The notes below the pieces were generated by a model. The model saw only the letters and a program-made list of their open reading frames with translations. It was not told the DNA's origin and searched no databases. A DNA stretch of 23,654 bases from Pavlovales sp. CCMP2436 (Eukaryota > Haptophyta > Pavlovophyceae > Pavlovales): contig MU631379.1 of NCBI GenBank assembly GCA_026770615.1, forward strand, positions 19,085 through 42,738. Reading direction: 5' to 3'. The translations under genes were made by a program, and so were the position numbers. Positions 9,928-17,868 of the stretch are shown here, one piece after another (the first letter of the stretch is position 1; the number at the start of each line of letters is the position of its first letter).

Positions 9928-10432
9928 TAGAAGTCTTAGCCAGAGCTTCCCACAAAGCGTTTGCGATTGCTAGCGATTCCTTGCGCAGACTTGTCAGAAA
10001 TGGATCCTTGTCGTACCCTCCGTGTATCGCTCTGTTGATCATCAGTTTCACTTCTTCCATTAGCTTACCGGTTGTTTCACACAACGATTTCCGCACACCC
10101 TTGATGTCATTTGCCACTTTCTTCAATGTTGGAACGTCGTCTCCAAGCCCGTGCAACCTAGCAAGGGTTAACAGCATGCACGGAGCAGCCCCCGCCATGT
10201 CGACATCTATGTAGTTTGCACGGGCCAACTTTGCTCGTAACAGTTTAGGGCAGCCCTGCAAAGACGCCGAGCGCCATTTCATTTCTCCGTCTTCACCCCT
10301 CACCCACCGACCCCCCGGCGCGCACGCGTACGCACGCCCATATTCTGTTCCGCACTCGAGCTTCTTCCTCTTGTACGTCCGTGGTTTGTTAGTGAACTGG
10401 TTCTTGAAACCTGGAATTTTGGAATGTACAAA
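9928..10432 (-). pseudogene. Primase-like replication protein, N-terminal half
   Basis: Frame open on the minus strand from ~10432 down to ~9928; past that, the last residues before a stop at 9881 are antisense to the beta-rich gene. The first ATG is at 10282, but coding-like sequence (TYKRKKLECGTEYGRAYACA) begins upstream without an ATG. Motifs: YGRAYA, SLQGCPKLLRAKLARANYID, then YIDVDMAGAAP followed by LLTLARLHGL. This order fits a family of viral replication proteins, often the N-terminal part of D5-like primase/helicases, in which a D-x-D-M-x-x-x-x-P motif follows an S-L-Q...R segment. The matching C-terminal half is at 16990-17349. It directly follows the polymerase on the same strand and overlaps its last ~130 bases. 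Family recalled from memory; not verified. Confidence 0.5.
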
Positions 10433-13400
10433 TTATCGATCAGGACAGATCTAACATTTCCGCGTTCTTTGAAGACCTCGAACAGAGTCTCCGGTGCGCC
10501 TTCGACTTTCTCCCAGTATTTTTCATCGTATTCACTTAAGAATTTAGGGTTTGTTCGAAGCCATGCACCCGACGCTTTGCCACTCACGACCTCCCTGTAA
10601 AACTGCGTCTCTCCACCAGAAACCGAAAGAGTGACCGCGTTTGGTGCGTACACACGGGTTGGTGGTGGTCGGATCGCTTTTTGAACCTTCTTGAAACTTG
10701 GTGAGAGATAATGCCCATGTGAAAGATACCGTCCGCTGTCGTGCGCAAAGGATTTGTCGTCGCCCCATTTTAGTGCGCGCTTGTTCATCGTCACCAACTG
10801 CACTGAGTGTTTCTTTGATTTGAGCATGTTGAAATTAGCGCTTATCCGGGCACCCTTTGAGACCGCTTCAAAGTGACTCATATCGAGCTGACGAGAAACG
10901 TATTTTGGCAAGCCTTTTAGCCGTGTGTCGTTGTACCCGTTTGCAAGCCGGTACGTATAGCACTTTGCGCTAATAGCCCTCGCTTCCAAAATCTCGACGC
11001 TCCCGTTCTCTTCCGCAAAACAACCCGCCCGCTTCTTGTTGTCCATGCACTTCCGCGAATCACCCTCTTTGAACCCTGAGCGATCAAACCACACGGGTGC
11101 AATAAGTTGTTTCTTTTCCTCGTACTCGCGAGCCGTTTTGCAATTTACCGAGTAGCTGAAGCAATCCGTGTCCATAGCGGTGAATTTCATATTCTTGTGG
11201 CCAAACGCCGGTTGAAGGACCTTGTACCAGAACGAGTACATGATCATCTTGGAGAAATCTAGGATTGCGCAACCCGCTGGGATTGCCTTGTCGGCAAGTA
11301 TGCTCTTCTGCTGCATGAACAGGCACGCAAAATCCTCGGTGATTGGGAGGATGAGTTGACACCGTCCGGACTCGACGCGGTGTTTTAAAAAAATTGACCG
11401 TGTCGTAAAGCACAGACTGCTTCGTCCGAAGATCCGCTCGATCAGCTTCCCGTAAAACGAATTCCCAAACAGCTTCCAGATATTGCTCTCCCAATCACTC
11501 TCTGACGCACGTCGCAGGGCCAGCGTCTTTTCGATGAACGGGCGTAGGTAAGCCGCTTGTTTGAAGCTTACAACCCGATGTACTTTTGTCATTTTACAAC
11601 CAAGACTCAACCACAGTTTGGCAAGGGTGACGTTACAGCGATAATTCAGCTTGTTGCAAAGCGACGGTGTTAGCTTTTTGGTTGGACAGGTGCCGCGTAG
11701 TGCCTCTTGCTGCTCTGCGGTCAACCAATCCCTTGGTATTATCGCGTGTGTTGGCATCGGTGGGAGCTCATTGAATTTGTCGTGCAATTCATGTGGGATT
11801 TCCCAGTCCGCCTCTATCTGGCACCCGATGTCCGTCTGCCAACGGTCGGCTTTGTCAATGTCCTCCGGTGTGCTAGGTAGTCCTCCCCACTTTTTGTGTC
11901 CGGCGTCAAATGTACCAATCTCCACCTGCGTGTAGTCATGTTAGTCCCCAGACGGCAATTTGAGATGCTGCACTGCTGCATACAGTCCGACCGCGTCTTG
12001 TTTCTCCAAAGCAACCGTTGGTTTGTTCTCATCGTAACCCTCGTTTCCCGGTCTGTTTTCTGCAAGAGCGTGCTGCTGCTTGCTCATTGCGATGCCCCCT
12101 ACTTTTGACTGGTCGAAAAACTTGTACAGGTCCGACGTTTCCAGCAACTCGATTCCATCCACACCGGTGAGTTCTTTGGACTCGCGAATCATTTTGAACG
12201 CGACCGCTTTTGCAAGCGTCGGGAGACCAAACGTGTGGACCAGGTCGACCTTGAATGCCTTGTATGTTGTCGCGCGCAGATCCTCCATGATGTCGACAAG
12301 GCCAGCGACGTCCACCGCAAGGTACAGATCGTGGAGTTCGCGGTATGTGCAAATATGCAGCTTCTCCTTCATTTCGTTGATGCGCGTCTCAGTCTCGTTT
12401 TTGCACGCCAGGTTTTTCGCGGCGAGATTGGCGGCGATCGTCAAGTCACCCGTCTGCACGTCGTCGTGGCTTGTTGTAACGCTGTACACCTTACCAAGGG
12501 TCGTTTGGAAGTGGGCGGTGTCGATTTCTTTGTCGAGATTTTCAAACCAGTTGTACTCGTATGGGAACATCCTCTTTTGCTTGAGCTGCTCAAATACCTG
12601 GTTGATCGGTAGCGACTTCTCATTTGCATGCTTTTGTGCGACTTCGAGGATCCTCTTCTTTGACTTGTCGGGACACATCTTAATTAAGTCGGCAAGCCCG
12701 CCCATCATAAAGTCCATCGAATCGCGAACGCTGAAGAGACCGATATTTAACGTTTTTAACTTTTCGGAATTTTGCGGGATGCCGCCAACGCGGATTTTAC
12801 CGTCGTCCTTGTCTTCGTCATCGTCTTCGTCATCACTTCTACCCTTTTCCCGTCGCCGGCCACTTTAATCTTGTCGACGCAGTGTCTCAATGCAAGCCAT
12901 ATATGGTGAGTGTCGTACCCTTGTGAGATGTGAAAGAACACGGTGATCTGCTTGTCGTGGCGACGGTGTGTGTTGCACCGCATGCATGCCGCCCCGAGAT
13001 ACTCCCCTGTCATGTGTGAATGATCGAGGTGCTTGTTGCGACCGTGGAAGTTGTCCTTGTCCCGGCACAAATAGCATTCTTTTCCCAGTGTGAAGCTATC
13101 GGGTGTTTCCTGTGTGAATTTTGGGCTGGCGTTAAATATTGTACGGTACACTCCATTTAAGCTTTTTCAAAAATGCCACATGCGCATCTTTACCGAGGTA
13201 CTGGTACACGTCGTCGGGTGAACCATCGGTGTGCACAATAACCATGCGGTACGATAGTGCTTTTTGCGGTGATCCGGGTATGGCAGTCGCCTCAAAATCG
13301 GCATACGCGACAAACGGTGCTTTCTGTTCCAGGTTTTCCCACGGTTTGTCCCTCAATGTGCATGTCTGTTTAATGATCTTTTCGCGGACTTGTGGGTCTG

Positions 13401-14079
13401 TGATTTGCATTGCGCGCTCGTACGGAGTCTCCGTGTCGTCCCACTGGTCTTTGTGAATCACCCGTGTCTGGTCGGTTCCGTTGCAAACTTTGATGTGCGC
13501 TTTCATCTTCTCCATTTGACTTGCCGAATTCTTGTAAAAATACGAGTGGCAGCATGTGCAAAAAGTACGGTGGTCGTCGTTGACGGTGAGGAGGGCATCG
13601 AGGGATCCAGCGAAGACGAAGTGGTTTTTGTAGAGCACCAGCATGATGTGTTTGCGCTTGCGTTGCATTGCCGCTGGGGCTACGCGAATGCTGATCACGT
13701 CTTTACCTCCACCGAGACCGTATATCGACCATGTGATTTTTGGATTTGCCTCTTCCCACTTGTCCACATGGACGCCTGCTACCGGGAATGTTGCACCCTC
13801 TGGAATTTTAATTTTGTTTCCAATTTCCTTCAAAACACTAATGCGCTCTGGGTGGTCAAGCTTTTCGTCTTTTGCAAAGGAAACCAGGCTCGCCCATAGG
13901 AAGCAGCGATCGTCTTTGTTTTGCGGATTTATGATTTGCTTGTGGGCGTTTGTAAACGCTTTTGGCAAAAGAACGTGCGTTCCTCCGGGGTCATTTAGGG
14001 ATGTCGGTAGTATTGCCAGACTGAGCTCGAGACCCTGTGTAAATCACCTTCCCGTAGGCACGGACCCTTTGATATTCAT
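10300..14079 (-). pseudogene. polB: Protein-primed family B DNA polymerase, multiply interrupted
   Basis: Replicates the viral genome from a terminal-protein primer. Segments in order: INPQNKDDRCFLWASL near 13900, a C-x2-C...H-x3-C finger (CTCCHSYF) near 13550, exonuclease I (FVAYADFEA) near 13290; a second C-x2-C/H finger (CYLCRDK...HLDHSHMTG) and exonuclease II (HISQGYDTHHI) in another frame (12850-13150); exonuclease III (YRELHDLYLAVDVAGLVDIM) and motif A region (GLYAAVQHLKLPSGD) near 11950-12350; motif B (NIWKLFGNSFYGKLIE) near 11455; motif C (MDTDCFSY) near 11170. Breaks: TGA at 14044 in a possible N-terminal extension from the ATG at 14079, frame changes near 13130-13165 and 12840-12865, and TAA at 11941. 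Protein sense fades after ~10420; the stop at 10300 may not be the natural end. Confidence 0.9.
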
Positions 14080-14144
14080 GTCGAACGTTGAGAAATATTC
14101 AACAAAACGTGTTGTTGTAAAACTTAAAACCGGTTCATTTTTTT

Positions 14145-15071
14145 TTATTCTTTTACGATTAACACAAAGCTATTTTTATTTTCGCTTTGAATGTAAAAGG
14201 TCATATCCGTATAACCCTCGCTGTTTGATCCGAAAAATCCGTCTGCCTCTTTTTCTTGGTTTAGGTATTCGCAATTTGTAATTACTTTGTGCACTAGGAC
14301 TGCCTGTGCTTCCATTTTTTTAGTTTCATTTTGTATCACTTCACCAATTATTACCGCAAATGCTCTGCCGTATACTCTGTTCTTCAGTTTAAACAGTACA
14401 CGCCTAGTTTGCTTATTTGTCACACCATCTTCCCATTTGTCTCTTCCGTTATCGTTTAGGAATTTGCTCAACTCGGTCGTTGTGTCTTCTGATTTCTCCC
14501 ACTTGTATTTAATTTGCTTGAAGCCGGCTAGTGACGTGGTGATCTCTACCTGTGGGACCATCGCTCTCATTCTTGCAACTTCCTTTTTAACCAAAAACTT
14601 GATCATCAAAGTTTTTGCTATTTTGTTACCTGCACGTTCTTCGTTTGCGTCGGCAAAGTCCATGAAAACGGTTTCATCGAGGCGGTCTGACTCTTCCGAG
14701 ACGCGTTTCTCAAGCTTGTCAAAACCTTTTTGGGTCGAGGGGATGAAACGACCTATTTTTACTACGTATGCCGCTTTTTTACCGTTGAATTTGACTGCTG
14801 GGGCATCCTGCCCGTAAAGGTAGTAAAGATCCTTGAAAATCGAAATATTCTCACGCTGGGTGACGCAATCGACCGTTTTTTGTACATGGGGACGGAAACG
14901 AGACGCTCCCGAGACTTTGAAGAATGACGACACGGCACCCGCAGGTCTGGCCTGGGGGACGGACTGGATGGACGTTTGGGGTGCAAATGTGTAGCGAGAG
15001 GGTTCCTTGGCTATCTTTGCAAGGTCAGCTTTGCTAATGCGGACTGGCCTGTTTTTATTGCTCCTAGGCAT
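14145..15071 (-). CDS. 308-residue basic protein upstream of polymerase, unknown
   Basis: An intact frame from the ATG at 15071 (MPRSNKNRPVRISKADLAKI) to a TAA at 14145. The N-terminal ~70 residues are basic and low in structure. The rest is mixed alpha/beta, with Lys-rich helices (GNKIAKTLMIKFLVKKEVAR) and an acidic, aromatic tail (DMTFYIQSENKNSFVLIV). I do not recognise the family. It lies 65 bp upstream of the possible polymerase start on the same strand, so it may be a replication co-factor, a DNA-binding protein, or a separate N-terminal/terminal-protein-type domain that is fused to the polymerase in relatives. None of these can be chosen from sequence alone. It has no breaks, unlike the polymerase. 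Confidence 0.65.
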   Translation of the reverse strand: MPRSNKNRPVRISKADLAKIAKEPSRYTFAPQTSIQSVPQARPAGAVSSFFKVSGASRFRPHVQKTVDCVTQRENISIFKDLYYLYGQDAPAVKFNGKKAAYVVKIGRFIPSTQKGFDKLEKRVSEESDRLDETVFMDFADANEERAGNKIAKTLMIKFLVKKEVARMRAMVPQVEITTSLAGFKQIKYKWEKSEDTTTELSKFLNDNGRDKWEDGVTNKQTRRVLFKLKNRVYGRAFAVIIGEVIQNETKKMEAQAVLVHKVITNCEYLNQEKEADGFFGSNSEGYTDMTFYIQSENKNSFVLIVKE

Positions 15072-15730
15072 CTTGGTATACCCTTACGAGAGATTTTTAT
15101 TTGGCCAAAATAACGCGAACGACCATTTCTGACCATCTGAGGATTTTTGTGTGATCCTAGATGGTCTAAGATGTTCTGAGACGTCTCGAGGGATTTTCAT
15201 TCATAAGCCCTATCGAGCAAATCGAGGGCGTCTCGCAAATCGATATCCGAGTTGTGGCTTATACGAAACCGGACCGAACGCACCCGAGCTTGTGTGCGGT
15301 AGCACATCCCGCATTTGTTGGTGACTTTGATCTCACCGGTCTTCCGTCTGCGGTGAACTATCTCGTTCGAGGTATTTTGTTCTCCACAGCCCGTTCACGT
15401 TATCGACGCTATTTCCTCATTACCATCGAAGACAACCCCGATGCGCAGGCGTACTTTCATCTCGAAGCGTTTTACCCCCATCGCGTTTAATATTCCTTCC
15501 CGAGGTTTTTATTCGACCTTAGTTTACGAACTTGAAAAAGATTCTTGAATGGCTATCGAGGGTTTTGTATTGTTTGTTCGGATCCCTTCTTCTTTGACCA
15601 CACCGGCAGCGGTCATCACGTTTAACCACCGAGAACCACCACATCGGCAACCACCACCCCGACGCCTGGCCTCCTACATTCGCCGAGTCTAACTACAAAT
15701 ATTTATCAGCTCACTTACTTAGGACGCAAC
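15072..15730. other. Intergenic region with recurring CGAGG-TTTT motif
   Basis: Between the 308-residue gene and the GIY-YIG fragment. The motif (T/C)GAGRGATTTT or a close variant recurs near 15088, 15138, 15187, 15501 and 15556. A 106-codon plus-strand frame without an ATG lies at 15170-15490. One arm of a 13-bp perfect inverted repeat is at 15690-15702. Confidence 0.4.
15170..15490 (+). CDS. Open frame without ATG, possible gene remnant
   Basis: Open for 106 codons between stops, with no ATG. The later part (AVNYLVRGILFSTARSRYRR, then FLITIEDNPDAQAYFHLEAF) has a protein-like balance of hydrophobic and charged residues, but I match it to no family. It may be a remnant, a gene with a lost start, or chance. 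It stands opposite in strand to its neighbours. Confidence 0.22.
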   Translation, partial: DVLRRLEGFSFISPIEQIEGVSQIDIRVVAYTKPDRTHPSLCAVAHPAFVGDFDLTGLPSAVNYLVRGILFSTARSRYRRYFLITIEDNPDAQAYFHLEAFYPHRV

Positions 15731-15789
15731 CTATAGGGAACGTTCGACAATATAACCGTTCATAGCTCGCGAATAGATATTTGTAGTTA
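15690..15789. repeat. 13-bp perfect inverted repeat around the 3' end of the GIY-YIG frame
   Basis: TAACTACAAATAT at 15690-15702 is exactly complementary to ATATTTGTAGTTA at 15777-15789, with 74 bp between the arms. The second arm lies within the 3' part of the GIY-YIG-like frame (minus strand) and the first lies beyond its stop. It could be a transcript-end structure or chance. Confidence 0.5.
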
Positions 15790-15922
15790 AGCCTAGTTTC
15801 ATAAATGGAACATTGCTCCAACCAGGCCATATAATATAGATCCCGCTGACTCGTTTTCCGCTCACGTTTGCGTTGGTGAGAGCCCTTCCAACTTGCGTGT
15901 TACGTTCAACTGTATCTGTCAT
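15731..15922 (-). CDS. GIY-YIG-like (T5orf172/MUG113-type) nuclease fragment
   Basis: 63 residues from the ATG at 15922 to a TAG at 15731. Residues 27-31 (GIYII) and 42-46 (KLGLT), with an Arg at 52 (TTNIYSRAMNGY), match the pattern of the GIY-YIG superfamily: a G-x-Y-x-I strand, then K-x-G-x-T, then a conserved Arg. It lacks the later catalytic Glu region expected in a full ~90-100-residue domain; the same frame reaches a TAA only three codons after the TAG. It is either truncated or a minimal variant. Such domains are common accessory genes in large and small eukaryotic DNA viruses. It is the last gene before the right terminal array. Confidence 0.5.
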   Translation of the reverse strand: MTDTVERNTQVGRALTNANVSGKRVSGIYIIWPGWSNVPFMKLGLTTNIYSRAMNGYIVERSL

Positions 15923-16015
15923 CAGTAGTCTCTCCTGGTGCTGATAGTCACGGGTGGTTTTTATTTGGAGTTAACGTGTTACGATTGATTCATCGTTCCA
16001 TTCCTCCACCATCTT

Positions 16016-16175
16016 CAAAAAAGACGGGAGGCTGAAAAGTGAAAAAGACGGGAGGCTGAAAAGTGAAAAAGACGGGAGGCTGAAAAGTGAAAAAGAGGGA
16101 CTCTGAAAAGTGAAAAAGACGGGACTCTGAAAAGTGAAAAAGACGGGACTTGAAAAGTGAAAAAGACGTGAGGCT
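16016..16175 (+). repeat. Right terminal minisatellite array (~24-bp unit)
   Basis: The unit GAAAAAGACGGGAGGCTGAA (then AAGT) repeats about six to seven times. The later units have ACTCTGAAAAG in place of GGCTGAAAAG and some are shorter. It is related to, and inverted with respect to, the left array at 3600-3768. Open frames rich in FFTFQ or SLFSLPSF across it are artefacts of the repeat. Confidence 0.85.
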
Positions 16176-16245
16176 CGTTGAGCGACTCCGGACGGGACGG
16201 CAAAAGACGGGAGGCTCCTTGAGGGCTTGGTAGACCAGTGCGGCG

Positions 16246-16629
16246 TCGGCTTGTACTCGGCGGCGGCGGCCCCTGCCACCTCGGCGGCCATGTGCGACAA
16301 CGTCGGCTTCCGCTTCGCCACCACGATGTGCGCTTCCCACATCACCAACGACCATGTGTGCTTTCAACTTTGCCACCACGATGTCTCCGCGTCGCCTCCA
16401 CTTCGCCTCCACTTCGCCACCACCCATGTACGCTTCGACATCGCCACCGACCATGTCCGCTTTCTACTTCGCCACCACGTAGTCTCCACCACGCCTCCAC
16501 GTCGCCCCACCCCGCCAACGACCATGACCGCTTCAACATCACCAACGACCATGTCCGCTTTCAACCACGTCAACAACCATGTCCTCTTCATCTTCACCAA
16601 CGACCATGTCCGCTTCCACGTCGCCACCA
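16246..16629 (+). repeat. Degenerate C-rich minisatellite
   Basis: Short blocks of the form CACCAACGACCATGTCCGCTT and CGCCACCACGATGT alternate irregularly many times on the plus strand. The blocks drift in length and sequence, so no fixed unit can be given. Several frames are open on both strands for this reason; none is a credible gene. Confidence 0.7.
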
Positions 16630-16975
16630 CATCGCCCCTACACATCGCCCCTCCACCATGACACCTTCTGCGTCCGTCCACCAAAACCAAAACTGTCCTG
16701 GTACGGAACGATTCGGCCACTCACAAACCACCGTGCCACCACACGGCTCCCACGGGTTTGCATCCACGGTCCGTCCAGGCACGCGCGTTCTCCACAAAAC
16801 CGTCATTTCGACAAAAACAAACACACGAAAATCAAAACGAACGGATGGGACCGACCAAAACGCACAGAATCACGCATGCTGGAGCACACGGGAAACACAC
16901 GGGGACATGCGAGGACAGAATTTGGGGCACACGGGTATCAAAACTGTCCTGGCTCGTAACTAACCATACACACAC
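16630..16975 (+). repeat. 346-bp direct repeat, copy 1
   Basis: Nearly identical to 18696-19043: one substitution near the start and a 2-bp CA difference seen by eye. Both copies begin with CATCGCCCCT and end with ACTAACCATACACACAC. The motif CAAAACTGTCCTGG or a close form occurs near both ends of each copy. The viral segment 16976-18695 fits exactly between the two copies. No credible coding sequence. Confidence 0.9.
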
Positions 16976-16989
16976 CTCTCCTGGCAGGG

Positions 16990-17349
16990 ATGCGCCAACT
17001 GTGCAAAACACCGGGAAATAAAGGTAAAATACGACTATTAAGTCGATCATGGATGACCGTTGAGCACCACGCCCTAAGTTTGGCCTTGGACTCTTTCGGG
17101 AATAACATGGAAGTTGCACTGGTGTTCGACGGCATGTTGGTTCCACACTACCTAATAGGCGATGGAGGCCATGAGGAGTTGACGAAAAGGTTTGAAGCGG
17201 CGACGCATGAGTTGTGCCCTGAACTCAAGTGGGTTGTAAAACCTCTGTAGACGTCCATATCAGAAAGGCAAGTGTGTTCTTTTCCGTATGACTACGAAGA
17301 ACCTTGGGTAAAAGATGAAGACCCAAATGACAACTCATATGGCGTTTAG
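16990..17349 (+). pseudogene. Primase-like replication protein, C-terminal half
   Basis: Readable from about 17010: GNKGKIRLLSRSWMTVEHHA, a segment with a conserved-looking Glu, then VALVFDGMLVPH and ELKWVVKPL, reaching a TAG at 17248. The frame stays open past it with acidic coding-like sequence (YDYEEPWVKDEDPNDNSYG) to a second TAG at 17347. The order N-K-x-G...E...(L/F)-x-F-D-G-x-M...K-P matches the C-terminal part of the family whose N-terminal part is at 9928-10432. The helicase domain often found after it in larger viruses is absent. The ATG at 16990 falls within 15 bases of the repeat edge and is probably not native. Family recalled from memory; tentative. Confidence 0.48.
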
Positions 17350-17388
17350 CAAATAAAAAAAAATATTCCACAATGTTAATAAAACATA

Positions 17389-17748
17389 ATGGAAAACTTT
17401 TATGCTACCGGAAATCGTCAAATTCTCGAGTCAAAGCTAAACGAGATCACTCGTCTCATAAATCAAATGCAATTAATAGACAAAGATGTGCGCCTGATCA
17501 ACGTGCGAACAGTGAAAGGGTCAATCGTCGGTGGATTTTCACATGATCGTGATCTTTATTTCAAAGTAAGCCACAATTTCATCAACGTTTGCAAGAGGGC
17601 ATTTTTATGCAAAGAAGGTAAGTACAAACTTCTCGTGCAAAGAAACATTAATATCATCTACCCGCCCGAAGAACACAAAGTTGTTGATGATGAAGATGAC
17701 CAGTGCTGCGCCATTTTTGATTTTTTTTCCGAGCCCACTTTACAATGA
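17389..17748 (+). CDS. 119-residue protein of unknown function
   Basis: An intact frame from an ATG at 17389, after an A-rich leader like those of other genes here, to a TGA at 17746. It starts MENFYATGNRQILESKLNEI with an amphipathic helical N-terminus, then a beta-like middle (VRTVKGSIVGGFSHDRDLYF) and an acidic C-terminus (KVVDDEDDQCCAIFDFF). No family recognised. It follows the primase-like C-half on the same strand, so in an intact genome it would be the gene downstream of the replication genes. Confidence 0.55.
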   Translation: MENFYATGNRQILESKLNEITRLINQMQLIDKDVRLINVRTVKGSIVGGFSHDRDLYFKVSHNFINVCKRAFLCKEGKYKLLVQRNINIIYPPEEHKVVDDEDDQCCAIFDFFSEPTLQ

Positions 17749-17810
17749 CCGAGTGCGCAACGTACAAGTGCGAAAAGCGCGATCTCAAGCATGCTTGAAA
17801 GCTTTCAGAA

Positions 17811-17855
17811 ATGTTTGCTCCTTCGATGTTTGCTCCTTCGATGTTTGCTCCTGCG
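17811..17855 (+). repeat. 15-bp tandem repeat, three copies
   Basis: ATGTTTGCTCCTTCG occurs three times in a row (last copy ends CTGCG). It lies just past the lipase stop codon, between the convergent 119-residue gene and the lipase. The plus-strand frame that begins in it (MFAPSMFAPSMFAPA) runs antisense to the lipase and is probably not a gene. Confidence 0.75.
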
Positions 17856-17868
17856 TTTTTCCATTCAA

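Larger units (their letters stand above)
3545..16245. mobile_element. Endogenous Polinton-like/adintovirus-like viral element
   Basis: This ~12.7-kb region carries the linked set of virion and replication genes expected of Polinton-like DNA viruses: a candidate major capsid protein, a penton-like protein, a small basic virion protein, packaging ATPase and protein-primed polymerase B. The limits come from related ~24-bp minisatellites in opposite orientation near each end (3600-3768 and 16016-16175), plus an outer inverted match: 3569-3583 agrees with the reverse complement of 16207-16221 at 14 of 15 bases. No retroviral-type integrase or adenain-like protease was found, and I could not identify a target-site duplication. 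Most long genes carry a stop or frameshift. Confidence 0.75.

Noticed and set aside
9928..10214. Continuation of the beta-rich plus-strand frame to 10214
   Set aside because: It is antisense to the primase-like gene, whose motifs make better protein sense.
15971..16454. Frames encoding FFTFQSPV or SLFSLPSF repeats
   Set aside because: Artefacts of the right minisatellite array.
16227..16963. Long plus- and minus-strand frames in the C-rich minisatellite and the 346-bp repeat
   Set aside because: His/Pro/Arg- or Trp/Arg-rich translations open in several frames; the same frames recur in the second repeat copy without any gene context.
9925..17000. A single inversion joining the primase halves
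   Set aside because: It would rejoin the primase halves but leave the beta-rich gene fused to the 346-bp repeat and would turn the inverted terminal arrays into direct ones. Moving the 1.72-kb segment explains both.
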